This document shows positions 1-12,165 of a DNA stretch of 64,000 nucleotides, piece after piece. A program made the position numbers and the translations under genes. The stretch spans positions 5,639,753 to 5,703,752 of the forward strand of contig OY744609.1 of NCBI GenBank assembly GCA_963556255.1. The letters run 5' to 3'. The notes beneath the pieces were generated by a model, which saw only the letters and a list, made by a program, of their open reading frames with translations, was not told the DNA's origin and did not search any database. Source of the DNA: Allolobophora icterica. Lineage: Eukaryota; Annelida; Clitellata; Crassiclitellata; Lumbricidae. The stretch's first letter is position 1. Each line of letters begins with the position of its first letter.

Positions 1-984
1 GTAATATATTTCCATGCCTTATTTCGACATGCTTTTCTGCGTTTAGCGATATTACATGAAGCTGCGAATGTGCCCGGCATATTATCATCATAATAATAAT
101 CTTAATCATTGTTACTCCTTTCTTATTATTATTTAATTACAGTCAACAACTCTATTAGAGCATAACCGGAAATCGCCTCGGACATTCGCCTCGGCCGAAT
201 ATTCTGTTTTTCAACACGATTCGGAAGTATTTGCCTCGGCAAATACTGTACACACAAATAGATGCTTGTCTGCCTCACATGCCGGAATTTATAGGCTCAT
301 AATATCAGCTTTGAGCTTTATCTAGCATATTCGTTTTGAAGAAGAAAAGTACAAAAAAGTCCATTTCATTGATTATTTATTTCTAAAATTAAAAATATAT
401 TAGTCAGTCATTACAGGTACAAAAATGTTTTTTAATAATTTGTTTTAATAATTTGTTATTACATGAAATGTGAAGCTTCGCATATGGAACAAATGGTACT
501 CGGTTTGTACACGGTTCCGGCAAAATAGTACATATATTCGGTGAAAAATTTCTACCCGGTTATGCCCTAAACTGTATTGTTACAGGTCGATCACATACCT
601 CGGAGGTTTCGGTTGACGATATTCTTTTCTGTCCATAAATCAATTTTGTCTGCAAAGGTTTCTGACTGTCTGAGAAAGGCTTCTGAAATTGCTTCCTTGC
701 CATTCAGAACGATCACCAATCTTAGATACATAAAATAAGCAGTAAGAGTTCATGTCAATTAAATGTTTAGTCCCAAACCTGAAAAAAGATTCATCAGGGT
801 CTTACCAAAAAGGTCGTATGAATGTGTGCAGGTAAGTAAACACCAAGCATGAATAGCCTCATTTATATATACATGTGCATGTATAATTATAAGAATGCAT
901 GCATTATGCATGTGTTTTTACATTTATGCATATGTGCCTATATGATGTATGTTGGTAAGATACGTGCATGAATAGAGAGATAAT
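1..984. other. AT-rich spacer, nothing coding seen
   Basis: Contains a small hairpin AGTATTTGCC/GGCAAATACT at 226-247 and an ATTCG..CGAAT partner just before it. Otherwise no recognised feature. Confidence 0.35.
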
Positions 985-3880
985 GGAAAAGTTCTTGGCT
1001 TCGGGAGTACAGAAAGCGTTACCATCGCAACTACCGTGTTACAAACAAGCTCACAAATGATTTAAGAAGTTCCTATATCCGCAGCAAAGTTGAAAGTGCT
1101 GAAAATCCACGGCATCGATTGCGCATCTCCCAGCGTCTTCTGCACTCAAAAGAGACTGCTAACTGCCAACGCTCAGGCCCTGAGAATCAGACCCTCTGTT
1201 CTACCTTTGCTGCATTTTTTAAAACTAAATTAATAATCTTAAACGTAAAATGTCTAGATGTACTGCTAATTTAGTATCGAATGACCTGCTGCTCGATTCT
1301 GACTTTTCTGGCACTGCCTTTAAATGCCACATGTCACCTACTCTGAAGTCTTTAGTCTTCTCAAGGGCATGCTCCTTAAATCATCATCAATTGAATTCAT
1401 GCCTACGTAACTTATTGTTTCTTGTTCTGAAGTTTTCTCACCCACCTTGTTGCGCACTTAACCAACCTGTCTTTTTGCTGAAGGTTGTTTTCCGTCAAAC
1501 TCAATTCTGCTTTAGTCACATCTTTACTTTAAACACCAGACCCAGACACCAGCAACCTTTCTAACTTCAGACCTATCTCCAACCTCAATAACATTTCCAA
1601 TATTCTCGAAAGTCTCTTTCTTACACGTATCGAGAAACACATCACTTCCTCTCCCAACTTCAGTCCTTATCAGTCAGCTTACCCGCAAAAGTTATTCAAC
1701 TGAAACAGCTATTGCCTCTACACTGGATAACATAATTATTCTCGTCTATTAGCATTTAACAGTTTGCCTTTCACGAAGCCTTGATCTAAGTGCAGTCTTC
1801 GACACCGTAGAACACCAGCTGCTGCTTTCAAGACTCACCATGGCAAAAGCATTGGTGTCTCTGAGACTAGGGGAGAGTTGCCATAATTGGACCACTTAAG
1901 GGAAACTGAGGTTTTCTGAATGAATGCTACTGAATTTCTAAAAGGAAATTATGCCACATGATGGGCTAATATGTCAAGTATGTTGTTAATAAGCAAGGAA
2001 CAGATAGTAGGCTATTCATGTAAATATGAGAAATAACTAAAACAGCATGAGCTGTAATAGGTCCAATCAAGGCAACCTGTTGCCTTAAATGGACCACATG
2101 GTTGCCTCGACTGGACCAGTTGCCCTGAATGGAACACATCATATTAAAGATGTTTTAAAAGATAATTTGCAAAAAAAACCACTTGAAACGTTTAAAAACA
2201 TTTATTGTCTACAAACATACAATAAAAGTCTCTAGCTAAGTGTCAAAATACTGTAAACGTGGTAAAAATCACCTTCACAAAAACACTTAGGCCTATTGTC
2301 TAAAAGACATGCAGTAAGTCTCTAGCTAACTGTCAAAATACTGTAAACGTGGTAAAAAATCACCTTAACAAAAACACTTATGCATATACAACAGAAAGAA
2401 AATGTTATTTGACATAATACAAGCCAATGGTAATTATTATTATTTAAAGAATCAAAATATAACATTGCAAGTGCCGGTGTCCTTAAATGGACCACGCGAT
2501 ATTATCGGTCCAATTCAGGACACTGAATGTGGTCCATTTCAGGCAACATGGACTACTTCTGTTTACACTGCGATAGTTCAACGCTCATCAGTCTTAGCGT
2601 AAATCACTTATTGTCGCTCAAACATGAAACCCGGCTATAGCTAAAACAAACATGATTTCATTTTTAAAAGCTTAAATAAAACGTGTACACTCGTTGTCAG
2701 GTACGTCTAAAATTAGATCAGCACCACATGGAAAAGACTTTTAACCGCAATTTTAAAAATATATAGTTTTCCGTCAAACTGCCTATGTCAACACGATCAA
2801 TATTCAAGTGCGCAAGAATACAACAATTGAAAACGAGGCTATATATGTATCTAGGGGGTAAATAGGCCGTGGTCCAATTGAGGCAACGGTCCAATCGGAG
2901 AAACTCTCCCCTACCTTAGACTGGTTGGCTTCTTAACTATCCTTACGGCTCGGTCTGAGCCGACTCTTTGTATTGCTGGAGTGCCACTTGCATCTGTCTG
3001 TGGCCCTTCACTAAATAGTCTTTACTTATCAGTCGCATAGCAAATCACTTCGGAATCCAATTACAACAGTACGCGGATGACACTCAGTCCCATATTGATC
3101 TATTACACACTGATCAGTTTGGCAATACAAAACTTAAGGAGTGCCTCTTGTCTTTTTTGCATGCTTCTGTTTCAATGGTTTGGCTATAAACCCAGACAAG
3201 TCTAAGGCAATTTTGTCCGGTTCACGTCAAAGCATCGACCTCGCAGGCAGTGCTGGCGGCTGTGTCACTATCAGATACTGTCAAAACAAGGGGTAACTCT
3301 AGACAGCAAGCACACATACCGACCACACATAACAAATCTTTGTAAATCATGTTCCTAAACATGTGGGCAAAACGCACAGTAGGTCGGCTCTGACTAAAAA
3401 TATGTCGCAAACCATAGCCCGTTCTCTGATCTCTTCTCGCCTTGATTAGTCCTTACGCTAATTCTGTTTTGGTAGATCTTTCAGACCTTGAACTCTACAG
3501 GCTGCAACGCATCCATAGCTCGCATAGTGCTGCGTGTTACACAGTCCTACTATGTCAGCTGCAGTGGCTTTAAATTTAAATTGGCCTGTTTGACCTACAA
3601 AGCTCTCTGCACCAGCACACCTCCCTGCTTTCAATTATTATCAACTCCTTACATCCCTTCTCGTTGTCTGCGATGATCAAGTACGTTTTTTTTATCTGAG
3701 CTACGGTGCAGAACAGCCACTAGCGCGCGTGAATTCCATGCCTCTGCTCCAATGAATGGAATCGACTGACACTCTCTCTCTTCGCGACTCAATTCACTTC
3801 CTACCTTCAAAAAGCGTCTCAAAACTCACTCTCTCAGCTTGGCTTTCAAGCTCTTGGATCTCTAGCTACATCTTCTCCTG
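985..3880 (+). mobile_element. L2/CR1-type LINE remnant, RT region, split by a MITE
   Basis: Frameshifted pieces of a non-LTR reverse transcriptase in order on the plus strand: linker region from about 985, SNFRPISNL near 1560, then after an inserted TIR element the YADDTQ catalytic box at 3070-3087, NPDKSKAILSGS near 3195, and the C-terminal part (ACLTYKALCTSTPP, then TFKKRLKTHS) to about 3850. Stops and frameshifts make it inactive. Such elements move by target-primed reverse transcription; this one is an old, defective copy. Confidence 0.75.
1870..2911. mobile_element. Non-autonomous TIR element (1042 bp) with TA duplication
   Basis: It begins GGGGAGAGTTGCC and ends in the inverted form, GAAACTCTCCCC, flanked by TA on both sides, exactly interrupting the LINE reading. 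No transposase is encoded. TGGACC or GGTCCA recurs about a dozen times in both orientations, often next to TTGCC. An internal direct duplication of roughly 70-85 bp lies at 2228-2300 and 2313-2385. The TA target suggests a Tc1/mariner-like helper, but this is an inference. Confidence 0.75.
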
Positions 3881-3949
3881 GCGACTGACTATCATCGCCT
3901 CAAATTCACATTTCGGTGCGACCGTGCGCACGTTACAAATTTAATTAAT

Positions 3950-4083
<134 letters not shown>

Positions 4084-4119
4084 TATGCCGAAATGAAAAT
4101 AAGCCGATGTTCCAAGCAC

Positions 4120-4640
4120 GAAAGAACCCTCTGGTTTGTTTCGTGTAGACGGTAGGAGACCAGACGGGGCAACGCTAATCCCCTGGGCGGCAGACAAACA
4201 TCTGGCCTGGGATGCCGCGGTGGTGCACACCTGTGCGGCATCGTATATTGCCCACACAGCGAACGCAGCGGGGGCCGCTGCTGAACAAGCCGCAGTACGT
4301 AAAATCGAGAAGTACTCGGGGTTGCCATCATCACACCTCTTTTTGCCTATTGCCCTTGAAACGCTGGGTCCCATTAACTCTGCAGGGGTTAGCTTCATCC
4401 GTGAGCTTGGCCAGCGTCTCTCGTCCGTTTCTGGAGAGCCGCGTGAGGTCACTTTCCTCTTCCAACGCTTTTCCATCTGCATCCAGCGCTACAACGCCAT
4501 CGCATTTCGTGGCACTTTCACTAATGTTGCGGAGGACGAGGCCTGATTTTTCAGACATTCAACAACAGCTCCTAGCATAATTTTTTAGACTCCTGAGGGA
4601 TTACTTGTACCTCGGGGAAAAATAATAATAATAATAATAG
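4120..4640 (+). mobile_element. 3' end of a LINE-like element with a PD...D domain ORF
   Basis: A 136-aa frame (4136-4546) reads RRPDGATLIPW, WDAAVVHT, AGAAAEQAAVRKIEKY, ALETLGPINSAG and FLFQRFSICIQRYNA. I recognise this as the conserved C-terminal segment often seen in LINE-derived proteins of marine invertebrates. The PD-x15-D spacing resembles the PD-(D/E)xK core of restriction-like endonucleases (REL), but that is an inference. It is followed by a short 3' region and an (AAT)n tail at 4620-4640, as for a retroposed 3' end. No RT is seen upstream, so it is 5'-truncated. Confidence 0.5.
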
Positions 4641-4876
4641 TGCATGTATTTTTTATTCCGGATATTTCTATAGCGCCTCTCGAAGTCAACTACTACTCAG
4701 AGGCACCCCCGACTACACCATTTTATACTGTGCCGGAATTTTCACGCCGAAGCGCCATGAGCAATCGCGAGTGAAGGACTTGCCCAAGGTCCGTACGCAG
4801 CGGCTAGAGTGGGATTCGAACCTGCAACCCTCCGATCACAAGGCGCCGAACTTACCACTGAGCCACCACGCCCCAC
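4640..4876 (-). repeat. tRNA-derived SINE with CORE/MIR-like body
   Basis: On the minus strand the head has a good A box (TGGCTCAGTGG) and B box (GGTTCGAATCC) at tRNA-like spacing, then a body with TTGGGCAAGTCCTT and a 3' end GAGGCGCTATAGAAATA like the L2 tails in this window. This suggests mobilisation by the L2-type LINE. It is not a functional tRNA gene: stems do not pair fully and the body is fused. Confidence 0.7.
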
Positions 4877-4884
4877 AAATGTAG

Positions 4885-5070
4885 GTATGTATGTATGTAT
4901 GTATGTATGTATGTATGTATGTATGTATGTATGTATGCATGTATGTATGTATGTATGTATGTATGTATGTATGTATGTATGTATGTATATGTGTATGTAT
5001 GTATGTATGTATGTATGTATGTATGTATGTATGTATGTATGTATGTATGTATGTATCTATGTATCTATGT
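4885..5070. repeat. (ATGT)n microsatellite
   Basis: About 185 bases of GTAT repeat with a few substitutions. The CMYV-rich frames across it are not genes. Confidence 0.97.
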
Positions 5071-5089
5071 ATCTATCATATTTTTGTAC

Positions 5090-5450
5090 TGTATTTTTAA
5101 TATTTATAAAGCGCCTCTATTAGGCTGAACCGTTCAGAGGCTCTCTCATTGCGCAAGGCCAAAGGAAAAGAAATAAGTCTTGAGGAAAGCAAAAGAAGAC
5201 GAGGGGTTACCTATTGAAATTTGAGAACGAGTAGAAGGAGACAGTGTATTCCAGAGAGAGAGGGACTAATTGAGACAAAAGATCGGGACTGCGCCATAGC
5301 TGTTCTGGTATGGGGAACTAAAAGATCCAGTCTTGTCGAGGAACGAAGTGGACGATGCGAGGAGACAGAAAGAGGCGGGTGAATAACATCAATTAAATCG
5401 TTATGGGCGAGACACCGTTGTGTCTTGTACTGATTAGGGATACGAATTCG
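5090..5450 (-). mobile_element. L2-type LINE 3' end
   Basis: On the minus strand this region reads as the frameshifted C-terminal RT segment (SRSFVSISPSLW-like, then AFLKTYFFSFGLAQ) followed by the GAGGCGCTTTATAAATATT tail typical of the L2 copies here. Confidence 0.55.
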
Positions 5451-5935
5451 TTATCTCGTTGCATGCTACAAAATTGAAGATAAATTTGATATTTATCAAC
5501 ATTTATTAGGTATGAATAACGTTATCTCGTGATATACATCGAATTTGAAGTTACATTTGATATTTATCAACATTTATTGGCACAGGTGCATCAGATGCTG
5601 ACAAGTTCGTAAATCAATCAATAGAAATTTGTAGCGCTTCTTGAAGGTCCATGCTCAGCGGCGCCCATATGTATGTATTTATGTATGTATGCATCCAGAC
5701 ATTATAACTACAAGGCCTTTTAACTACCTTAAGCAAGTACTTCTTGCGCCATCCTAAAATAATCGTAATCGTAATCTCAAAATTTCTACTGCGCCCAAAA
5801 AAGCGAGGTCGCAGGAACCGGCTTATTCAAATGAAAATCGATAGGCAGGGTGTAAAATCAGTTCCAGGTAAAAAAATTAGCTCCTAGTCAAATTATAAGC
5901 GATAGGCATGGGGGGGTGAAATCAGGTCCAGGTCA
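5446..5935. repeat. Two local tandem duplications
   Basis: A roughly 70-bp unit (CGTTATCTCGT to CAACATTTATTRG) occurs at 5446-5510 and 5517-5580. A second unit containing CGATAGGCA...AAATCAG.TCCAGGT occurs twice at 5829-5935. There is no coding signal between 5450 and 6600. Confidence 0.6.
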
Positions 5936-6624
5936 AAAGTAAGCGCTTTAGACGAAATTTAAATGGTTTAAATGTACACTATGCAATAACCTGGTGTTGA
6001 AGATTATTCTATCTCTGTGGACAGCCGGGACACGATTTTAATACCGGACACGTCTGTTTATACTCTGGAGTTTTCGTGATGGCTCTGGCCAGAATGTTTA
6101 AAACCCCTTTGAAGCTTTGTTAAAATTGCTTGCGAAATGCTACTGAGAAGGCAGTGCAGTACTGGGGTGGCTAACCAGGATATTTGCCCGACAAATCAAC
6201 GTAGAAAAGGGAATGTCATGTCTGATCCTTTGAATGTCACGAATGTGATAGTGAGTAGTCTACCAATCGGGTTGTATCTCGTCCTAGGTTGAAAAGTTGA
6301 TGTCATAATCAAAGTTGACGCTGATCTGGTTTACAAGATATTCTGATGTTACTTTCCTTAAAGTAAGATTTTTCTTAGCATGATTGCATAGTGTGACTTT
6401 GTTTTGAACGTGAAATTGGTCAGTGAACTGTGAGAGAGTTAAAGGTGAGTGACGTGAGAAGGTGGAACAAGAGTCGGACCATAAACATGAGAAGAATGAG
6501 AATAAAGGATGAAATCAAAGAAAAAAAACTGTAAATATGTTAATATAGACTAATGTTTAATTAAAAAGAATATATTTCGAACTCGCAGCCTTGACAATAG
6601 ACCTAATATTTGTTTGTTCTTTAC

Positions 6625-6866
6625 CTTCCTCCAAAGTTGTAGGAAATCACAGGACCAAGTTTTTCCGCTGCTCTCATGAAATGCTCCGGCAGGACGCTCA
6701 TTCCTTCACGAAGAATTGCACTGATAAGTGGTAGAATTGGTGGTGAAGGTGGGTATCGTTTTCCAGCATCCTTCGTTCCGTTTTGCTTTCTCCAGACAAC
6801 AATGACGATGATTGCAATCGCTGCAACCGTTATTGCGGCAACAGACAACTCGCCGTTTTCAAACAT
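6625..6866 (-). pseudogene. P450 copy A: isolated exon 1
   Basis: A 242-nt exon encoding MFENGELSV, a hydrophobic anchor, RYPPSPPIL and LREGMSVLPEHFM, ending FGG before donor GGAAG|GTAAAG; the acceptor CTGTAG abuts the ATG. It matches exon 1 of genes C and D in length, phase and sequence, and has no internal stop. No exon 2-5 can be found in the 6.6 kb downstream on the minus strand, which is filled with LINE, SINE and MITE sequence, whereas intron 1 is only 0.5-0.8 kb in C and D. Either the gene has an intron 1 over 6.6 kb continuing outside the window, or this is a dead remnant. I favour the remnant. Confidence 0.8.
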
Positions 6867-6899
6867 CTACAGTAAGGTAGGTCAACGTATCGCTATGTC

Positions 6900-8250
6900 A
6901 TTAGCCCAACAAATAAATCACATAAAGCATTTTAACCATTTGGAGGTGAGGTGGGGTATGACACACCCCATAGCTATTCCACGTTGCGTTTTTACGCAAA
7001 ACGTGGAACCAGCTTGGATTATCTTTGTCTACCTTCGTAAATGTGAAATATGAACATTTTAAGACAATAACAGGAACTATTGAACGCACATTTAAAAAAT
7101 GTTGTTGCATATTAAAAAGAAATTATAAATTTTCGTATATATTTTGATTTTATCGAATTAAAAAAGTAACGGCGCAGTGCCGAAAAATGAAATTGGGCGA
7201 AAGTATAAGATATTGCAGCATTTAATTTTGCATGGATGCAAAATTGATGCATTATTACGGATATTATTCGTGCGTTTTGTAATGTTTTAAATGAGTACTG
7301 AAAAGTGCACGTGCAAAGTAGATATTGCGTGGTTATTAGTTCACCTGCTGGTCACTTCAACAATGATCGAAAAACAGTTTTTTGTTCGTGATAATCGCCA
7401 GTTTAGTTAATAATTGGTTTGAAAATTATAGTTTAGATCACAATTAATGTTATGTAGTTGACATCGCGACTTGTGAAAAAACATATTGGGTTATATCAAA
7501 CCCCACCTCACCACAAACGTTCCAATGTCTCACCTCACTTCCAAAGGGTTAAGAGCCTCTCAATTTACCTGTCCGGAGAAAATTGAGGAGTTACAAATGA
7601 ATTAACAAATAACACAATGGTCAGAGTTTCTGTACAAAGCTGCGTTTATACTAGTGGAAAATCATTTGAACGTAAATGAAACAGCATCCGGAAATATCTT
7701 GATATTCGTTCCATGTCTATCATAGGTTTTAAGACTACCTGCTGCTGACAGTCGATGTCGCTAAGTATGGACTGGCATTGAAATGATCACATATTGGCTC
7801 TGTAGTTAATTGTGATTTAAATAGTAAGTTCTTTTGAGCCGATGTCAAATGCACTAGCAATGGCACAACAAAACCAAGTTGTAATCAGGTCAATACCCTG
7901 AAGGTCAGCCCTAAGACTTTGGCGCGCAATCGGTTGATACGTTGTGCATGAAACATCTGCGCCATTAAAGTTACGACTTGATAAGAATAATTACCTTTAT
8001 TTCGTCGAAATAATATATTGACACAAAGGTCACTCCTGTTTGCGGTTATATGCACAAATGAAAGAAGTGAAACTTGTGTCCCTGACTTTTCGTATGCCTT
8101 TGAAAGCTCTATGCTTCTACGCGAAATAAATGTGTTTGATGAAAGTCCAAAGGCTGAGCCTTTGGAAAAACGAGACGACGCCCGCAGACCAAAAGACAAG
8201 GCTATGGCTTACAAGCGAAATCTAGGTCAACACTTAGCCGGAAAGACGAA
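6900..8250. other. Region upstream of P450 copy A, no coding exon seen
   Basis: Expected to hold the 5' UTR intron and first exon by analogy with gene D. Donor-like sites exist (for example ACAG|GTAAAT on the minus strand near 7570), but none aligns convincingly with the 5' UTR exons of C and D. Confidence 0.35.
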
Positions 8251-8254
8251 TTCG

Positions 8255-8440
8255 TAAGGACACCTGAATATTCATTAGACTGCTAAACACTTTGGGAGCA
8301 GCCAAGCAAAACTGACGCAAGGCCCATCAGAGAGTTTTGGGCGAGTACAAGGGTAGAATGTCGCTTTTTCTATTGCCTGAATATAGATGTTACGTGTGTA
8401 TGCATGAAAGTATATAAATACGCATGTATGCATGCAACGA
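8255..8440 (-). promoter_or_regulatory. Shared P450 upstream block before copy A
   Basis: Carries the GAATATTCATTAGACTG core at 8266-8282 and the CACTTTGGGAGCAGCCAA and GACGCAAGGCCCATCA boxes in the same order and spacing as upstream of genes C and D. This supports copy A once having been a full gene. A matching 5' UTR exon could not be placed. Confidence 0.45.
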
Positions 8441-9092
8441 TATATGTAGGTATGTAGGATTCTATGAATAAATGAATCAATGTATGTATGTAAGCATGTG
8501 TAATTGTATATGTGCATCAGAGTAGAGCCTTAATAGCGCCTCTCAAAGGCACTGAAACATGGCTATCTGATAATTATCTCTCCCGTATAAACGTCAGGTC
8601 TAAATTTCGAAATGAAATGGTCCTCTGATGGTGAATAAACTCAGCTCTCATCTGCACTTATGTATTCCTTCATTCGGCAGGTCATAAATTGCACTTACCT
8701 ACTCCTTATCCGAAGCTGCTAAATTAAAGTGACGAGGACGAGACACCTTAGGCGCCTATATCAGCGTAGCGTCGGTCTTTCCCATCGCAGAGGTTGGCAA
8801 TATGGCTGACTGCGATCTGTATTGTCAATGAAGCATGTCTCCAATCGTATCCTCATTTCTGTTTTGCCTCTCTTTAACTTCAGGTGTGGCATTTCAGTTG
8901 AATACATAAAGGTATCTTAGCAGTATAAACTTCAGCAGTGTGACAATTATATCAAACTTTCAGCGATACCTTGGCTCCCAGGTCAGTTGACGTCGACTTA
9001 GCTAACCAATTTTTCACGTCTGCAATTTCTAGCTCAGAAAATTAACCTGTGGTGTTTTAATCAATGCGCTGTTTAATTTCTTTACTGACTGA

Positions 9093-9656
9093 CAGGCCCG
9101 GATTAACTATGGTTCCACTGGGTCCCGGGACCAAGGCCTACCAAACATGTCATTAATAAGGGGCCTGCTATTGGCATTAGTATACTGCCTTAAAATGTTT
9201 AACTATTATTTCAGGGTGAAGATAGACTGACAAATTTAACACTTATGAACATTGAGTGTGAAATTGTGCAACGGCTAAAAATTGTCAGGATATTGTGAAC
9301 AGTTTCTCTATTACGAAAGTACATCGTAAACAGTTCTAAATTCATTAATATCTGTGCTATAATTTAAATTTCGTCACCACTTATTGATTGAACACATGGG
9401 CGGCGATCCGGGGGGTCGAGGGGGACAAGATCTTCACCTTTATGAGTTGGGGACACACTATAGAGTTGCCCCCTCAATTTGGAAGAAACACCAAAAAAGA
9501 TCAAGAATTTTTTTCGTACATGAGCGCGGGAACAATTTTCACCTCTTTTATTACCAGATCAGTTCAAAAGTTTCCCGTGTCCTCCTGCCATATATTATAG
9601 GGGCGGCCTACTATACAATTTTGGAACCAGGCCTACAAAATGCTAATCCGGCCCTG
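9093..9656. mobile_element. hAT-like non-autonomous element (about 564 bp)
   Basis: Ends CAGGCCCGGATTAAC and its inverse GCTAATCCGGCCCTG form imperfect TIRs of hAT type. The flanking octamers (CTGACTGA and CTAACTTA) match at 6 of 8 positions, consistent with an aged 8-bp duplication. No transposase. Confidence 0.55.
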
Positions 9657-9889
9657 CTAACTTACTGAGATATTCACTTACTTACCGCACGAAATTTAAT
9701 TTATAATTAGACAATGGACTGAGTCCAGCAGTTTGACGACTTCTTATGGCAGTAAGACCGTTGGTGTCGATAGCAAAATAATTCTCCAGTTCTCACTGAA
9801 GCTAACTCATTTGTCCATCGATGATCATTGAAGGCTGGGTATACTCGTATGTACACAGTGTTTCGCAGGGCGTTTGACGTTGGGCCTTT

Positions 9890-10066
9890 GCGATAAAGTG
9901 ACGTAATTCACGTTCCAGATTAAACACATGTTATTTTCATATCTATACGCTGATTGTGAACAATAAAAGAATTCTGATTGATTGATTGTTTGTAACATGT
10001 ACTTGTTATTTTCATGCCTATATGTTCATGGTGAACAAAGAAGGCATTTTGATTGATTGATTGAAT
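9890..10066 (+). repeat. Two successive LINE/SINE-type 3' tails
   Basis: Two similar stretches of about 80 bases, each with TTATTTTCAT, GTGAACAA and a (TTGA) run at the end (9978-9990 and 10053-10066). The same tail type closes LINE fragments near 61430 and 63450. Confidence 0.5.
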
Positions 10067-10312
10067 AATATACTATAATTAACTGCAATTTCACATTCAC
10101 AACTTGTACTTGCGCTATGAGAACGCTTCCGAGGGGTTTACCTGCAATGTCTGTCATAGAAATTCTCATTCAACAGTTTGATTTATGATTCTCTACTTAA
10201 AATTCAAACACCAGAACTTGAATTCAGATGTAAGAAAGTACAATTTTTCAAATCTAAACTTAAAATTCCGAGTCCAAAATTCGACTGTCTTAATGGCATC
10301 TCCTAGACTGAC

Positions 10313-10421
10313 CCCTGAGCTCGTGATTGAGGATCTCCGTTTCAATCCTGAGAGGTACTCTGTCTGCGAACACTTCAAAGCATTTACAATTGCCTCGTAT
10401 CCATTAAGCACCACCACAAGG
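10313..10421 (-). pseudogene. P450 copy B: exon 2 relic with a 13-nt deletion
   Basis: Closely matches exon 2 of gene C, keeping the acceptor TTCTGCAG, the LVVVLNGYEAI start, the AATCACGAGCTCAG end and the GTCAGT donor. It is 109 nt against 122: thirteen bases are missing after the AATGCTTT stretch, which shifts the frame. Flanking intron sequence to about 10790 also matches gene C intron 1 (26453-26720), so a whole genomic segment was duplicated. No other coding exon of this copy is present. Part of the loss may be linked to the gypsy dimer inserted upstream. Confidence 0.85.
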
Positions 10422-10424
10422 CTG

Positions 10425-11145
10425 CAGAAATAACAAATGGAGAAACTTCTATATAGTTCGAGGATGCTAGAAAGACGTTTTAAAGTCCGAATGAAGATAA
10501 TATTCGTTTTCGTCGTCGTCATAATCATCTTCGCCTGTCTTTTCTTCATCTTTTCTCGTGTTTTCTGTTCTTGTTGCTCTCTTCTCTCAGCATCGTCATT
10601 ATCACTACAAATGAACCGCATGCTTCTTAAAGTGTGTCCTCATGTGTCATATTTAGGTCAATTGAGCCCACAGTGGACGAATTACAACGTTCTAGACATG
10701 GAACGCGCTCAGGTGATCGACGTCACGAATGCGGGAACGTTGAACGCGCTCCTCCAGTACACTCCAGATTTGGATTTCGCGTCTGATTGAAGAGTGGCAG
10801 CTGTTTGACCACGTGATCATCGACCGGGCCATCAAACAGTGGCGTCCTCGTCTACGTTCGTGTGTCCGTGAACAAGGAGGACATTTTCAACACCAGCTGT
10901 AGCTGAACTTCACTTCCTTATGGCTCCTGTATGTTGGAAATTTCCCCTTTTCAGTACTGCATCTCAAACGTTCATAAACTTAACAAAATCACCAACATTA
11001 CCAAACGGCGTTATGATTTGGTGGCAATATGGCTACTGTTGTTGTTTTTAAAATTTCAGGCAAATGCCAAACGTTTCGACCGAGTTATGACAGTTTTTCT
11101 CGGGGTCTACTTTTCATCGGGACACAGTGTATGTAGGCTTACGTC
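10425..11145 (-). other. Relic of P450 intron 1 (copy B)
   Basis: 10440-10700 aligns with gene C intron 1 at 26460-26715, sharing the TTTTCTTCATCTTTTCTC stretch and GGACGAATTA. It shows that copy B was a duplicated genomic segment, not a processed copy. Confidence 0.6.
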
Positions 11146-11470
11146 GACATTTATGTAATGCCTTTTGTGCACCTCTCAAAAGCATTTAAATATGGCTATT
11201 TAGCCTTTTACGCTAATTAACCAAGAAAATGTTAAGACTAAAATGAATCAACAAATAATTGAAATTTATTACTCAATCAATCAATCAATCAATCAATCAA
11301 TTAATTTCGTTTATTCTCAAAAGCAAGTTGACAAAATCGCAACTTGTAACATAGTAACAACTCACGCAGGCCTACTGTCGCTGTAACTAGCCTGTTTGTA
11401 CCTAAAAACGATTTGATTATCATAACTATGCACGGTTACGTTGAGTCTATGTCTGCATTTAACCATTTCA
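11146..11470 (-). repeat. Dispersed repeat, copy 1 (partner at 43165)
   Basis: Shares ATGGCTAT.TAG.CTTTTACGCT, AACCAAGAAAATGTTAAGACT, CACGCAGGCC and CGATTTGATT blocks in the same order with 43165-43430. Here a (CAAT)n run is inserted at 11274-11302. The 3' tail orientation suggests a minus-strand LINE/SINE-like repeat. Confidence 0.55.
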
Positions 11471-11569
11471 TGTGAAATATTTACTAGAGATAACACCACA
11501 TCATACATCTAGCATTTTTACATGTAGTCTCCGCCACAACAGGGTTAAAGGAAATATTTGTACTGGATG

Positions 11570-12050
11570 TGTCAACCCAATCCTTCCGTTGACAATCCTT
11601 CTGATTAAATCCTTGTTCTCTTCGTACTTAACGCCTATTTAACGTTCACCTTTTGAACACTAATTCTACGTATAAGTATAACTTCTGAATTAATCAGCAA
11701 CACAGTTTAATATCTTTTCAGTTTAATAAGAAACAAACAGACAGAACTCAATTCGATTACAACTCAACTAGTCAGCCACACTACTACAGCGAACACACTC
11801 GAATTCAAACTTCTCTAGTCAGCATAATTCTTCGCGCCTCTTGACACACCTGTCTTCTGTGCGCGAAATCTTATAATATACATATAGCGCGCCGCTGCCC
11901 AGATCGGCCGGCCGCGCGTGTCACTAAGACAGTACAATTAAACGTTATGTATTTATCATATATACATATACACGTGAAACTAAAGTAAGCGCACTAAATA
12001 TATACGCTAATATCTCGCACTGCAAGACTGTACACAAAACTCAGTTCACA
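11570..12050 (-). repeat. LTR of gypsy element 1 (3' LTR)
   Basis: 481 bp, TGTCAACCC...CAGTTCACA as written, so TGT...ACA in both orientations. The inner edge is set by the adjacent minus-strand polypurine tract AAAAAGGAAGGAGG; the outer edge by the end of match with 17108. Confidence 0.8.
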
Positions 12051-12165
12051 TTACCTCCTTCCTTTTTCTGGAATTGAGCAAATTAAATTTCAAAATTTGC
12101 GAAATTACCAAACTACATGAAACATATAATACATCTAACTAATTAATAAACAGTCTTACGATTAC

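Noticed and set aside
3222..3410. Minus-strand 62-codon frame
   Set aside because: Lies opposite the L2 reverse transcriptase remnant and has no domain.
4793..4876. tRNA gene on the minus strand
   Set aside because: A and B boxes are good, but the stems do not pair and it continues into a SINE body.
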